14,757 nt of DNA, from assembly GCA_002384685.1 (NCBI GenBank), contig DGAZ01000024.1:23453-38209 (forward strand), in the 5' to 3' direction. Positions 1 to 8,038 of the stretch are shown piece after piece. The translations under genes were made by a program, and so were the position numbers. The stretch is from Methylophilales bacterium UBA4017 (lineage in GTDB: Bacteria > Pseudomonadota > Gammaproteobacteria > Burkholderiales > Methylophilaceae). Position 1 is the stretch's first letter. Each line of letters begins with the position of its first letter. Below the pieces are notes generated by a model. The model made no database searches and was not told the origin of the DNA. It was given only the letters and a program-made list of their open reading frames with translations.

Positions 1-27
1 ATGGGTGGTATGGGTGGTATGATGTAA
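1..27 (+). CDS. groL: Chaperonin GroEL, C-terminal end only (partial)
   Basis: The first nine codons read MGGMGGMM followed by a TAA stop. This Gly-Gly-Met tail is the hallmark disordered C-terminus of the GroEL subunit; it projects into the folding cavity of the 14-mer. Only the last eight residues are in the window, so the rest of the gene lies to the left. The identification rests on this short but very characteristic motif and on the strong terminator immediately after it, as expected at the end of a highly expressed groES-groEL operon. A different glycine/methionine-rich protein cannot be excluded from eight residues. Confidence 0.85.
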   Translation: MGGMGGMM

Positions 28-54
28 TAAAACATCGCCTGATGTTCAAAGAAG

Positions 55-78
55 GGCCTCTTTTGAGGCCTTTTTTTT
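55..78 (+). terminator. Intrinsic terminator after groEL
   Basis: A perfect six-pair GC-rich stem, GGCCTC (55-60) and GAGGCC (65-70), encloses a TTTT loop and is followed directly by eight T residues (71-78). This is a textbook rho-independent terminator 27 bases after the GroEL stop codon. It should isolate uvrD from groEL transcription. Confidence 0.93.
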
Positions 79-168
79 CGCCTCAATCTAAATGTTGAGA
101 GTGTATTGTGACGGATACTTTTCATGCATTATTAAAGGAAATTAAATCAAAACTTTTCTTGTTAATAG

Positions 169-174
169 TAAAAT
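169..174 (+). promoter_or_regulatory. Possible -10 element for uvrD
   Basis: TAAAAT matches the TATAAT consensus at five of six positions and lies 21 bases before the uvrD start, in the 117-base AT-rich gap after the groEL terminator. No good -35 hexamer is visible at the right distance. Since uvrD follows a strong terminator it needs a promoter somewhere in this gap, but the exact site is a guess. Confidence 0.3.
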
Positions 175-195
175 GAAAAATAAATGATGTAGCAT

Positions 196-2373
196 ATGGG
201 CATGAATGATCCAATAATAAATAGTCAACACAATCAAGAGCTAAATCTCAAGCAACAGGAAGCTGTTACCCTGTCTAATCAATCAGCCCTCATTTTAGCT
301 GGGGCCGGAAGCGGAAAAACTAAGGTATTAACATCGCGTTTTGCCTGGCTAATTCAAAATCAAATTTCTAGCCCTGGTGGGATTCTTGCGGTAACATTTA
401 CAAATAAAGCAGCCAAAGAAATGTTAGTGCGGATATCTGCACAGCTTCCTATCAACCCTAGGGGAATGTGGGTTGGGACATTTCATGGTCTTTGTAATCG
501 CTTTCTAAAAAAACATTACCAAGAGGCAAATCTTCCGCAGGTATTTCAAATTCTTGATAGTGCAGATCAAAAGTCTGCTATAAAAAGAGTAATGAAACAA
601 ATGAATGTTGATGAAGACTTTCTTCCATCAAAAGAAGTTCTTTATTTTATTAATGCCAATAAAGAAGAAGGGATTAGATCCCATGCCTTTAAGTCTTTTG
701 ATGACATTTCTGAGAAAAAAAATGAGATATATAAGGCCTATGAAAATCAATGCCTGAAAGAAGGCGTTGTAGATTTTGCTGAGCTCTTGCTACGTTGTTT
801 AGAGCTATTTCAAAATAAACCAATGATACGTGAGCACTACCAATCCATCTTTCAACATATTCTTGTAGATGAATTCCAAGATACCAGTAAATTACAGTAT
901 GAATGGCTTAAACTGCTGACCTCAAAAACCAGTTTTATCTTTGCTGTAGGCGACGACGATCAATCTATTTATGGCTTCAGGGGTGCTAGGCCAGGAAATA
1001 TGAATGACCTTCAGAAAGACTTTAAGATTAAGAATATCATCAAGCTTGAGCAAAATTATCGTTCAAAAAATAATATCCTCAATGCCGCTAATGCCATTAT
1101 TGAAAATAATGCTAATAGATTAGGGAAGAATCTATGGTCAGAAGCTGGTGATGGAGACTTAATTCGTCAATACAATGCTCTTGATGATCGATTTGAGACG
1201 AGCTATATTCTTGATGAAATAAAGGCTCTTCATCGTGCAGGTTCGCGCTATGATCAAATTGCAATTCTATACAGAAATAATGCCCAATCTCGTGTAATTG
1301 AAATGGCAATGGTATCAAATAATATTCCTTATAGAGTATATGGTGGGCTGCGATTCTTTGAGAGAGCAGAAATTAAAAGCTCTTTGGCTTACCTCAGACT
1401 TATCACAAATAAAAACGATGATACTGCATTTCTTAGAATAGTTAATTTCCCCCCAAGAGGGATTGGTGCCAAGGCTCTTGAACAAATTCAGGATATTGCA
1501 AATGCAGAAAAAATCTCATTATGGCAGTCTGCGGAAGCCGTTGAGTCAGAAAATAAAAACACTAAAATTTCATTCTTTGTCCATCTGATCAGGCATATTG
1601 AAGACCAAATTCAAGGAAACAATATCGATGAGTCTATCGACTTTATTAATTCATATTCAACACTCAAGGATCATTATGGAAAAGATAAGGATGGAAGTTC
1701 ACGAATTGAAAACCTTGATGAATTGGTTTCAGCGGCTAAAGCATACCTAAATGAATTTCGTGAAGAAAATAACCAGGATGAAAATGGAGATAATAAAGCA
1801 TCCATATTGGCAGATTTTCTAGACTTTACTTCACTTGAAAGCGGTGAGCTGCAAGCTTCTGCTGGAGATGATGCATTGCAATTAATGACAATACATTCAT
1901 CAAAAGGCTTGGAGTTTGATACGGTCTTCATTACCGGCCTAGAAGAGGGCTTGTGCCCACATGAACGAAGTCTTTCAGAGAATAATGGGCTTGAGGAAGA
2001 GCGAAGGTTGATGTATGTAGCAGTAACCAGAGCAAGAAAAAAGCTCTACCTAACCTTAGCACAATCAAGGCTAACTTACGGCCAAACAATGTACAACCTG
2101 CCATCAAGATTTTTAGATGAAATTCCTAATGAACTTATTAAAAGAATTAATGCCCCAAAAAAAGTGTTTGCATTTTCTTCGCCAAAAATTGCAGTCCATT
2201 CTGAATCAAAGCATACATGGAAAATCGGAGCTGCAGTGGAACATGCAAAGTTTGGAGTGGGAATTGTTACCGGTTATGAGGGGAACGAGAATGATTTGAG
2301 AGTACAAATTAATTTCCATAGCCATGGTGTTAAATGGCTTGCAATGGAGTATGCAAAATTAGTTGAAATCTAA
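196..2373 (+). CDS. uvrD: DNA helicase II, UvrD
   Basis: Superfamily 1A 3'-5' DNA helicase that releases UvrC and the incised oligonucleotide in nucleotide excision repair and unwinds the nicked strand in mismatch repair. All helicase motifs are visible: Q motif about residues 16-24, Walker A AGAGSGKT 35-42, motif II LVDEFQDT 223-230, motif III GDDDQSIYGFRG 252-263, motif IV QNYRS 286-290, motif V LMTIHSSKGLEF 563-574, motif VI EERRLMYVAVTRA about 601-613. At 725 aa it is close to the 720 aa E. coli UvrD, and the collinearity, including VYGGLRFFER (381-390), favours UvrD over Rep or PcrA. The last 50 residues (WKIG to the end) match the small beta-barrel of UvrD that binds RNA polymerase. The start could be the ATG at 196 or the one at 202; neither has a clear Shine-Dalgarno sequence. 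It ends seven bases before a convergent gene. Confidence 0.95.
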   Translation: MGMNDPIINSQHNQELNLKQQEAVTLSNQSALILAGAGSGKTKVLTSRFAWLIQNQISSPGGILAVTFTNKAAKEMLVRISAQLPINPRGMWVGTFHGLCNRFLKKHYQEANLPQVFQILDSADQKSAIKRVMKQMNVDEDFLPSKEVLYFINANKEEGIRSHAFKSFDDISEKKNEIYKAYENQCLKEGVVDFAELLLRCLELFQNKPMIREHYQSIFQHILVDEFQDTSKLQYEWLKLLTSKTSFIFAVGDDDQSIYGFRGARPGNMNDLQKDFKIKNIIKLEQNYRSKNNILNAANAIIENNANRLGKNLWSEAGDGDLIRQYNALDDRFETSYILDEIKALHRAGSRYDQIAILYRNNAQSRVIEMAMVSNNIPYRVYGGLRFFERAEIKSSLAYLRLITNKNDDTAFLRIVNFPPRGIGAKALEQIQDIANAEKISLWQSAEAVESENKNTKISFFVHLIRHIEDQIQGNNIDESIDFINSYSTLKDHYGKDKDGSSRIENLDELVSAAKAYLNEFREENNQDENGDNKASILADFLDFTSLESGELQASAGDDALQLMTIHSSKGLEFDTVFITGLEEGLCPHERSLSENNGLEEERRLMYVAVTRARKKLYLTLAQSRLTYGQTMYNLPSRFLDEIPNELIKRINAPKKVFAFSSPKIAVHSESKHTWKIGAAVEHAKFGVGIVTGYEGNENDLRVQINFHSHGVKWLAMEYAKLVEI

Positions 2374-2398
2374 AAGCCTATTACTTAAAAATAGCTTT
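2373..2398. terminator. Possible bidirectional terminator hairpin between convergent genes
   Basis: AAAGCCTATT (2373-2382) and AATAGCTTT (2390-2398) form an inverted repeat with a single bulged C and a seven-base loop. A residues flank the left side and T residues end the right side, so a transcript in either direction would fold a short hairpin close to a weak U-tract. The hairpin spans the last base of uvrD and the stop codon of the leftward membrane-protein gene. The stem is AT-rich and the U-tract short, so termination may be inefficient. Confidence 0.35.
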
Positions 2399-3133
2399 GA
2401 ACGTTACACTTTGAATAGCAAATGTTAGCGCCATATACGCAGCCATCGCAATAATTAATGAAAAACTTAGCACAAAAGAAAAAAGTCCAGAAGCGGATGT
2501 ACCAATAAATGCAAATATAAATGAAATAGCAAGTACGATAAAGAGAAAACATAAGGAAATTATAAGAAGCCCTAATGCTATAGGAATAAGATAAAGTAGG
2601 CAGGCAGCAAAACTTGACTTAATTGCTCTAAAAAAACTATAGCCTTTGAAGGCAATAAGAAGTGGAGCAAACCAAGTCATCATCATAAAGGGTATAGCTA
2701 TAACAATAATTTTATAAATTATTCCTGAAAAATCATCGAACATAAAATTATAGTCTGGAGTATTTTTTGATAATTCAATTAGCGATGTTATGTCAGCACC
2801 AATTAACGAGCTTAATATGCCTGCGTAAATAAATGACAGTAGTCCTACCATCAAAATACCACTAACCTTAGGCTTGATCATCTTCAAGGCTTCTTGCAAA
2901 TCAAACGGCTCTTTTTGTGAAAGTTTCTGATAGAAAAAAATGATGCATATAGTAACAAATGGCCAAATAAATACTGCAAATAATCCAAGAAATTGCATGC
3001 CCGGTATCGCAGGTAATATCATATAAAGTGCTAAGTAAAGCATGCCAAAAAACAATGAGATTTTAAATGAATGCTTTACAAGATAAATGCTTTCTAGAAC
3101 CCAATTGCTTGATTTTATAAATGTACTTTTCAT
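2381..3133 (-). CDS. BPSS1780-family multi-pass membrane protein (unknown function)
   Basis: A 250-residue, strongly hydrophobic inner-membrane protein with about six predicted membrane segments (roughly 24-43, 47-67, 91-113, 138-160, 177-212 possibly as two, 216-238). The segment WFAPLLIAFKGYSFFRAIKSSFAACL (154-179, key pattern WFAP-L-AF-G-S) resembles the signature of the BPSS1780 family of beta-proteobacterial membrane proteins, whose function is unknown. There is no signal peptide and no catalytic motif that I recognise. Its ATG overlaps the thrB stop by one base (TAATG), so it is probably translationally coupled to thrB. Co-expression with homoserine kinase hints at, but does not show, a transport or envelope role. 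Family assignment is from memory of the motif. Confidence 0.7.
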   Translation of the reverse strand: MKSTFIKSSNWVLESIYLVKHSFKISLFFGMLYLALYMILPAIPGMQFLGLFAVFIWPFVTICIIFFYQKLSQKEPFDLQEALKMIKPKVSGILMVGLLSFIYAGILSSLIGADITSLIELSKNTPDYNFMFDDFSGIIYKIIVIAIPFMMMTWFAPLLIAFKGYSFFRAIKSSFAACLLYLIPIALGLLIISLCFLFIVLAISFIFAFIGTSASGLFSFVLSFSLIIAMAAYMALTFAIQSVTFKAIFK

Positions 3134-4062
3134 TAAGTTACTTGCGCCTGCCTTTTTAATAAGATATTTTTAAAATGATCAGGATTCTTAGTTGTTATAT
3201 CTTTTCCATCCCGGATATTGAAAGAATCATAAAGTCTAGACACCCAGAACCTTAGAGCAGCCAGTCTTAGAAAGATTGGCATTGCTGAAACCTCTTCATT
3301 CTCTAATGCTCTAATCGACTCATAACCCCGCAATAAATCTTTCATCTTTTTATCTTCAATATCACCTGTATCATTAATGCACCAATCATTCGCAGTAATT
3401 GCTATGTCATACACATACTTATCATTACAGGCATAATAAAAATCAATCATTCCAGATATTTTATTATTGTCAAAAAGAACATTGTCTCGAAATAAATCGG
3501 CATGAATTATTCCGTCAGGTAATTTACTTCCATAGTATTTTCTTTGAAACAAACATTCGTTGTCAATTATTTTCAAGTCATGCTCAGAAAGGTTTCCCGA
3601 GATTGCAGAGCCAGTCTCTTCGATCCAATTTAACCCTCTACTATTAGTTCTTTTCTGAGGAAAGTCTTTGGCCGCTCTGTGAAGTTTTGCAAGTGCTCTT
3701 CCGACCAAATAACAATCATCTTGATTTACCAGGCTTCTTTCAGACCCACCTAAAAAAGAAACTAGTAGTGCAGGCTTATCCTTTAACAATGAAATACATG
3801 ATTGATGTTTATTTTTAATTGGGAGCGGGCATACGACTTGCCTGTCTACAAGAAAAGTCATCAAGTCGAGGTAAAATGGCAATTCATCGGTAGCTGTATC
3901 TTCAAAAATAGTTAAGATGTACTTTGCAGATATAGTTGTAACCAAATAATTGGTATTTGTTACTCCAGAAGAAATTCCCTGAAAATTAACAAGGGCCTCT
4001 AGACTGTACTCATCAAGCCATACCTTTAACTCATCAAAACTAATCGAAGTAAAAACGGCCAT
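3133..4062 (-). CDS. thrB: Homoserine kinase, aminoglycoside-phosphotransferase type (ThrB type II)
   Basis: Catalyses ATP-dependent phosphorylation of L-homoserine to O-phosphohomoserine in threonine synthesis. The 309-residue protein has the kinase fold of the APH/choline-kinase superfamily, not the GHMP fold of E. coli ThrB. N-terminal features include GISSGVTNTNYLV (29-41), typical of this family, and the ELPFYL segment (60-65). The catalytic loop is IIHADLFRDNVLF (185-197, with H187 and D189), followed by the metal-binding IDFYYA (206-211, D207). Length matches the roughly 310-320 aa of proteobacterial type II ThrB proteins. It starts 14 bases after the upstream DUF2782 gene and overlaps the downstream membrane-protein gene by one base, so it is the middle gene of a three-gene leftward operon. 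An annotation as another APH-family kinase is possible, but the start MAVFTSISFDELK is very characteristic of ThrB. Confidence 0.93.
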   Translation of the reverse strand: MAVFTSISFDELKVWLDEYSLEALVNFQGISSGVTNTNYLVTTISAKYILTIFEDTATDELPFYLDLMTFLVDRQVVCPLPIKNKHQSCISLLKDKPALLVSFLGGSERSLVNQDDCYLVGRALAKLHRAAKDFPQKRTNSRGLNWIEETGSAISGNLSEHDLKIIDNECLFQRKYYGSKLPDGIIHADLFRDNVLFDNNKISGMIDFYYACNDKYVYDIAITANDWCINDTGDIEDKKMKDLLRGYESIRALENEEVSAMPIFLRLAALRFWVSRLYDSFNIRDGKDITTKNPDHFKNILLKRQAQVT

Positions 4063-4072
4063 TTAATTTTAC

Positions 4073-4088
4073 TTAACTAAAAAGTTAA
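4073..4088. repeat. Short inverted repeat over the DUF2782 stop codon
   Basis: TTAACT (4073-4078), AAAA and AGTTAA (4083-4088) form a perfect six-base-arm dyad spanning the TAG stop of the DUF2782 gene (4077-4079). It is AT-rich and has no following T-run on the coding strand, so it is not a convincing terminator. It could slightly attenuate read-through into thrB or be chance. Confidence 0.3.
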
Positions 4089-4412
4089 AATGACCCACTG
4101 CGGCACAATTGCAGGATCTACTGTTTCATAGCGAACCCAATCTGCACCGGATGTATCTTTGTACAAATAATAAGAGGGCATATTGTTAGGGGTTACTTTC
4201 ATCATGTATAGCTGGCCGTTAACCCGGTACTCCTCGATAAACTCACCATTTTTCTTTTTAATCGTAATTTCTGGTTCATCTTCGTAACCGGAGTCATAAT
4301 TAATTGCAGGTGGTGGTGGAATATCATCTAACACCTCAGTTTCTTCTGCAAAACTTATGCTTGCGATGCCTGCACCATATATTAAGCAAATTAGCCAAAA
4401 CAAATTTTTCAT
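4077..4412 (-). CDS. DUF2782-domain exported protein (unknown function)
   Basis: A 111-residue protein with an N-terminal signal peptide: basic start MKN, a hydrophobic core about residues 4-21 and probable cleavage after SFA (residue 22). A proline run PPPP (32-35) follows, then a domain with EPEITIKKKNGEFIEEYRVNGQLYMMKVTP and a terminal PQWVILTF. The EEYRVNGQLYM-KV-P core and the closing PQWV match the DUF2782 family of small beta-proteobacterial periplasmic proteins, which as I recall are usually encoded beside thrB and polA. The function is unknown. It is the first gene of the leftward operon, with a good Shine-Dalgarno sequence and a plausible -10 element just upstream. The mature part is probably periplasmic; no lipobox is seen. 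Confidence 0.85.
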   Translation of the reverse strand: MKNLFWLICLIYGAGIASISFAEETEVLDDIPPPPAINYDSGYEDEPEITIKKKNGEFIEEYRVNGQLYMMKVTPNNMPSYYLYKDTSGADWVRYETVDPAIVPQWVILTF

Positions 4413-4416
4413 GTTA

Positions 4417-4423
4417 TTTCCTT
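4417..4423 (-). promoter_or_regulatory. Shine-Dalgarno of the DUF2782 gene
   Basis: On the minus strand AAGGAAA lies four bases before the ATG at 4412. It is one of the few clear ribosome-binding sites in the window and supports this start codon, which also gives a complete signal peptide. Confidence 0.7.
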
Positions 4424-4437
4424 GAGTGTGTAACTAG

Positions 4438-4443
4438 ATTCTA
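4438..4443 (-). promoter_or_regulatory. Possible -10 element of the DUF2782-thrB operon
   Basis: Minus-strand TAGAAT matches five of six consensus bases and sits 25 bases before the DUF2782 start, which would give a leader of about 20 bases holding the AAGGAAA ribosome-binding site. The -35 region is poor (CTTACT at an 18-base spacing). The divergent arrangement with polA requires a leftward promoter in this 124-base gap. Confidence 0.4.
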
Positions 4444-4523
4444 ACAAAATCAAGCTGACTCAGTAAGTAATTAATAAAATCTTTTTAAAGAGAATAATAA
4501 ATACTATTTGCTGCATTAGTTGT

Positions 4524-4529
4524 TAAAAT
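4524..4529 (+). promoter_or_regulatory. Possible -10 element just upstream of polA
   Basis: TAAAAT matches the -10 consensus at five of six positions and ends only seven bases before the polA ATG, so transcription from it would begin at or near the start codon. An alternative, weaker -10 is TACTAT at 4502-4507. No clear -35 is seen for either. No Shine-Dalgarno sequence precedes polA, which fits a leaderless or very short leader but does not prove it. Confidence 0.3.
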
Positions 4530-4536
4530 TTACCTT

Positions 4537-7254
4537 ATGAAAACCCTTCTTCTAGTAGATGGATCCTCCTATCTTTATCGAGCCTACCATGCAATGCCAG
4601 ACTTTAGAAATAAGGATAACGAACCCACGGGAGTGATTTATGGGGTACTTAATATGCTTAGAAATATTCATAATCAATACCCATCGGACTATAGTATTTG
4701 TATTTTTGATGCAAAAGGTAAAACTTTCAGAAATGATATTTATACAGAGTACAAAGCTAATAGACCAAGCATGCCTGAAGACTTGGCATGCCAGATAGAG
4801 CCATTAAAGGAAGCAATCAATGCTATGGGCTGGGCTATGCTTATTGAATCGGGAGTGGAGGCTGATGATGTTATTGGAACATTAACCCAACAAGCAAATG
4901 ATCAAAATATTAAAGTCGTTATATCTACAGGGGACAAAGATCTTGCTCAGTTAGTAAATGAACGAACGATGCTCATCAATACCATGACCAATGAGCTTCT
5001 GGATATTGATGGGGTAAAGAATAAATTTGGTGTCCCGCCCAGTCTCATCATTGATTATTTGTCTATTATTGGGGATAAAGCAGATAACGTTCCTGGCGTA
5101 GAAAAAGTTGGTCCAAAAACTGCATTAAAATGGCTTGAAGAATATGGTGACCTTAAAAATATCATCGACAATGCCGATAAGTTTACCGGTGTTGTTGGAA
5201 ATAATTTAAGGATGGCCTTAGATTGGCTGCCAACAGCAAAAGAATTGATTACTATTAAGTGTGATGTAGAAATTAATTACTCCTGGAGTGATTTTGAGAA
5301 AAAAGATCAGGACAATAAAACATTGGTCAATCTTTACCAAAAATATAATTTTTCAAGTTGGCTTAGAGATATGGGGGCTCAAATAGAAAATTCCTCGCAA
5401 GAGATAACAAATGAACTTTTAATAAAACCTCAGGCTGATTTTGTTGGCACTAAAGATTACCAACTAATAAATAAAAAAAATGATTTGACGCTTTGGATTA
5501 ATGAAATTAGAGAGAGAAAGTTTTTCTCCATAGATACTGAAACAAACTCCCTAGATACCATGAAGGCCGAGCTCGTTGGCATATCACTTTGCATAAATCC
5601 AGGTAGGGCTTGCTATATACCTCTCAGCCATAAAAATAGCTCAGAAGACCAATTGAGTCTAACGGATGTGCTTGATGAGTTTAAACCTATACTAGAAGAT
5701 TCTTCCATCAAGAAGCTTGGTCAAAATATTAAATATGATGCTCATATATTTTTGAACTATGGAATTAAAGTTAATGGTATTTCTGACGATACTATGCTCA
5801 TGAGCTATGTAATTGAAAGCAATCAAAATCATGGTATGGATAAATTAAGTAGCAAATACCTCGGACATACCTGTAAAAGTTATGAGTCGCTTGTAGGAAA
5901 AGGGGTTAATCAGATAACGTTTGACCAAGTTAGTATCGAAGATGCTGTGCCTTATGCTGCTGAGGATGCTGATGTTACTTTACAGCTCTATCTAGCAATG
6001 CAAGAAACGCTTAATAGCAACGTATCTCTTTTAGGTATCTACAAAGATATTGAAATACCAGCCATGAAAGCACTAATCCATATAGAGAGAAATGGCGTCT
6101 TAATAGATCCAAAAATATTGGGCCATCAAAGTAAAGTGATTGGCGAAAAATTGCTATTGTTAGAAGAGAGGGCTTTTGATTTAGCTGGACAACCTTTCAA
6201 TCTTTCTTCACCAAAACAACTGCAAGAAATATTATTTGAAAAGCTTGGAATAAAACCCCTAAAAAAGACCCCAGGAGGAACTCCATCAACCAGTGAAGAG
6301 GTTCTAAGTGAGCTCGCTCTACATTACCCTCTCCCTAAACTGATTCTTGAATATCGCAGTTTAGCTAAACTGAAGTCCACCTATACAGACAAGCTGCCAA
6401 AAATGATTAACGAAAGTACTGGAAGGGTCCATACCAGTTATAACCAAGCTATTGCAATAACGGGGAGACTAGCAAGCTCAGACCCAAATCTACAAAATAT
6501 TCCTATTAGAACTATAGAGGGAAGAAAGGTTAGGGAAGCTTTTGTGGCGCCAGGGGGCAGTAAAATACTATCTGCAGATTACTCTCAAATTGAGTTAAGA
6601 ATTATGGCGCACCTATCAAAAGATAAGAGACTGATTGCTGCATTCATAAATCATGAGGATATTCACACAATTACTGCGGGGGAAATATTTAATTCTGATA
6701 TCAATTCAATAACGACAGAACAGCGTCGTTACGCCAAGGTCATTAACTTTGGATTGATTTATGGAATGGGGGTTTATGGGTTGGCTAAAAACCTTAATAT
6801 TGAACGGTCAGCAGCTCAAAACTATATAGAGAGATATTTCGCCAAATATCCTTCTGTAAGACAATACATGGAAGATGCCAAGCAAGAAGCTAGGAAGAAA
6901 GGATATGTTGAAACTTGCTTTGGACGAAGGCTCTGGGTTCCAGAGATAAACGGATCTAATGGCATGCAAAGAGCTGGTGCCGAGAGAGCTGCAATTAATG
7001 GGCCGATGCAAGGCACCGCAGCAGACCTTATTAAAATGGCAATGGTGAAGGTAAATGACTGGCTAATCGAGGATCAGAAACTTAAAGGAAAGATGATAAT
7101 GCAGGTTCATGATGAGCTTGTATTTGAGGTGCCAGATGAAGAGGTGGATATTTTTAAAGAAAATATAAAGCGAATTATGGAAAATGTGGCGAAAATGGAT
7201 GTACCTCTTATTGTGGATATAGGAGATGGAGATAACTGGGAGCAAGCACATTAG
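4537..7254 (+). CDS. polA: DNA polymerase I
   Basis: Fills gaps in excision repair and removes RNA primers from Okazaki fragments. The 905-residue protein (E. coli 928) has all three domains. The 5'-3' nuclease covers about 1-280, with D8, DAKGKTFR about 58-65, EADDVIGTL 108-116, STGDKD 130-135 and the helix-hairpin-helix region GDKADNVPGVEKVGPKTA 179-196. The 3'-5' proofreading exonuclease covers about 300-495 and looks active: DTET with D333/E335, NIKYD with D401, YAAED with Y473/D477. The polymerase domain has motif A DYSQIELR (681-688), O-helix motif B RRYAKVINFGLIYG (730-743, with F738) and motif C QVHDEL (856-861). The N-terminal MKTLLLVDGSSYLYRAYHA fixes the start. It lies divergent from the thrB operon, and the next gene starts on the base after its TAG stop. 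Confidence 0.97.
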   Translation: MKTLLLVDGSSYLYRAYHAMPDFRNKDNEPTGVIYGVLNMLRNIHNQYPSDYSICIFDAKGKTFRNDIYTEYKANRPSMPEDLACQIEPLKEAINAMGWAMLIESGVEADDVIGTLTQQANDQNIKVVISTGDKDLAQLVNERTMLINTMTNELLDIDGVKNKFGVPPSLIIDYLSIIGDKADNVPGVEKVGPKTALKWLEEYGDLKNIIDNADKFTGVVGNNLRMALDWLPTAKELITIKCDVEINYSWSDFEKKDQDNKTLVNLYQKYNFSSWLRDMGAQIENSSQEITNELLIKPQADFVGTKDYQLINKKNDLTLWINEIRERKFFSIDTETNSLDTMKAELVGISLCINPGRACYIPLSHKNSSEDQLSLTDVLDEFKPILEDSSIKKLGQNIKYDAHIFLNYGIKVNGISDDTMLMSYVIESNQNHGMDKLSSKYLGHTCKSYESLVGKGVNQITFDQVSIEDAVPYAAEDADVTLQLYLAMQETLNSNVSLLGIYKDIEIPAMKALIHIERNGVLIDPKILGHQSKVIGEKLLLLEERAFDLAGQPFNLSSPKQLQEILFEKLGIKPLKKTPGGTPSTSEEVLSELALHYPLPKLILEYRSLAKLKSTYTDKLPKMINESTGRVHTSYNQAIAITGRLASSDPNLQNIPIRTIEGRKVREAFVAPGGSKILSADYSQIELRIMAHLSKDKRLIAAFINHEDIHTITAGEIFNSDINSITTEQRRYAKVINFGLIYGMGVYGLAKNLNIERSAAQNYIERYFAKYPSVRQYMEDAKQEARKKGYVETCFGRRLWVPEINGSNGMQRAGAERAAINGPMQGTAADLIKMAMVKVNDWLIEDQKLKGKMIMQVHDELVFEVPDEEVDIFKENIKRIMENVAKMDVPLIVDIGDGDNWEQAH

Positions 7255-7989
7255 ATGGAGAAAAAAATTCATGCAATTATCATCGGCGATGAAATATTGT
7301 CTGGTAAAAGGCAAGACAAACATTTAAATTATTTAGCAACAACATTAAATGGCAAAGGGCTCAGTTTGCATAAGGTGGATTATGTGCCCGATGATCTATA
7401 CCAAATATCTGAAACCATCCAAAATAAATTAGATTGTATTGTCTTTTGTTTTGGTGGAATTGGAGCAACACCTGATGACTGTACAAGACAGGCAGCGGCC
7501 AAAGCACATCAGAGAAAATTAGCTCGACACCCTGAAGCCCTTCGACTTATTGTTGATAGGTTTGGGAGTGATGCCTACCCAAAAAGAGTTTTGATGTCAG
7601 AAATCCCTGTTGGGGCAGATATTATTCCAAATAAAATAAATGACATACCAGGATTTTCAGTTGGTGAGCATTACTTTATGCCTGGGTTTCCTGAAATGTC
7701 TTGGCCAATGGTTCAGTGGGTGTTAGAAAAATATTATGCTGATAAGGTAAACGACAAGCACCTTGATTTATCGATATGGATTGACGATGTTCCGGAAAGT
7801 AAATTAATTGATCTAATGAATGAAATAAAGAATGATAACCCGCGGATAAAAATTTATAGTCTGCCTAAATTAAAACCAAAAATGACCATTGAGCTCGGTG
7901 TTAGGGGGGATGAAAGCTCGGCTTACAAGGCTATGGAGCAGATCAAGCAAGGCTTAATTGTTTTAAATTATGAATGGAGCAACCAGTAA
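7255..7989 (+). CDS. Standalone CinA/MoaB-like (COG1058) domain protein
   Basis: A 244-residue protein with the MoaB/Mog fold found in the N-terminal half of CinA. Visible signatures are IIGDEILSGKRQDKH (9-23) and CFGGIGATPDDCTRQA (65-80), the dinucleotide/molybdopterin-type binding motifs of the family, and YFMPGFPEM further on. The C-terminal nicotinamide-nucleotide amidase domain of full-length CinA is absent, as in many proteobacterial homologues annotated as competence/damage-inducible protein A or molybdopterin-binding protein. In characterised CinA proteins the equivalent domain acts as an ADP-ribose pyrophosphatase; whether that applies here is inference. The ATG follows the polA stop with no gap (TAGATG), and GGGAG lies 12 bases upstream inside polA, so translation is probably coupled. 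The substrate is unknown. Confidence 0.82.
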   Translation: MEKKIHAIIIGDEILSGKRQDKHLNYLATTLNGKGLSLHKVDYVPDDLYQISETIQNKLDCIVFCFGGIGATPDDCTRQAAAKAHQRKLARHPEALRLIVDRFGSDAYPKRVLMSEIPVGADIIPNKINDIPGFSVGEHYFMPGFPEMSWPMVQWVLEKYYADKVNDKHLDLSIWIDDVPESKLIDLMNEIKNDNPRIKIYSLPKLKPKMTIELGVRGDESSAYKAMEQIKQGLIVLNYEWSNQ

Positions 7990-8026
7990 TCAATCCAAAT
8001 TAAACTATGCCAATATTGCTTTTGAT

Positions 8027-8034
8027 TATAAAAT
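8027..8034 (+). promoter_or_regulatory. Possible -10 element for the dusB-fis operon
   Basis: TATAAAAT contains two overlapping five-of-six matches to the -10 consensus (TATAAA and TAAAAT) in the 77-base gap between the CinA-like gene and dusB. Initiation would fall near 8039-8042, at the beginning of an AT-rich dyad. No convincing -35 is present, so this is tentative. Confidence 0.3.
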
Positions 8035-8038
8035 AGGC

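Noticed and set aside
92..145. 17-residue open frame between the groEL terminator and uvrD
   Set aside because: No Shine-Dalgarno sequence, no recognisable peptide feature and no way to separate it from chance in AT-rich DNA.
196..7254. uvrD and polA as part of a dedicated DNA repair island
   Set aside because: They are separated by a convergent three-gene operon of unrelated function and have separate transcription, so proximity alone is not evidence of a system.
7063..7323. 86-codon minus-strand open frame across the polA and CinA-like gene junction
   Set aside because: Antisense to two well-supported coding regions; its composition is as expected from the complement of AT-rich codons.
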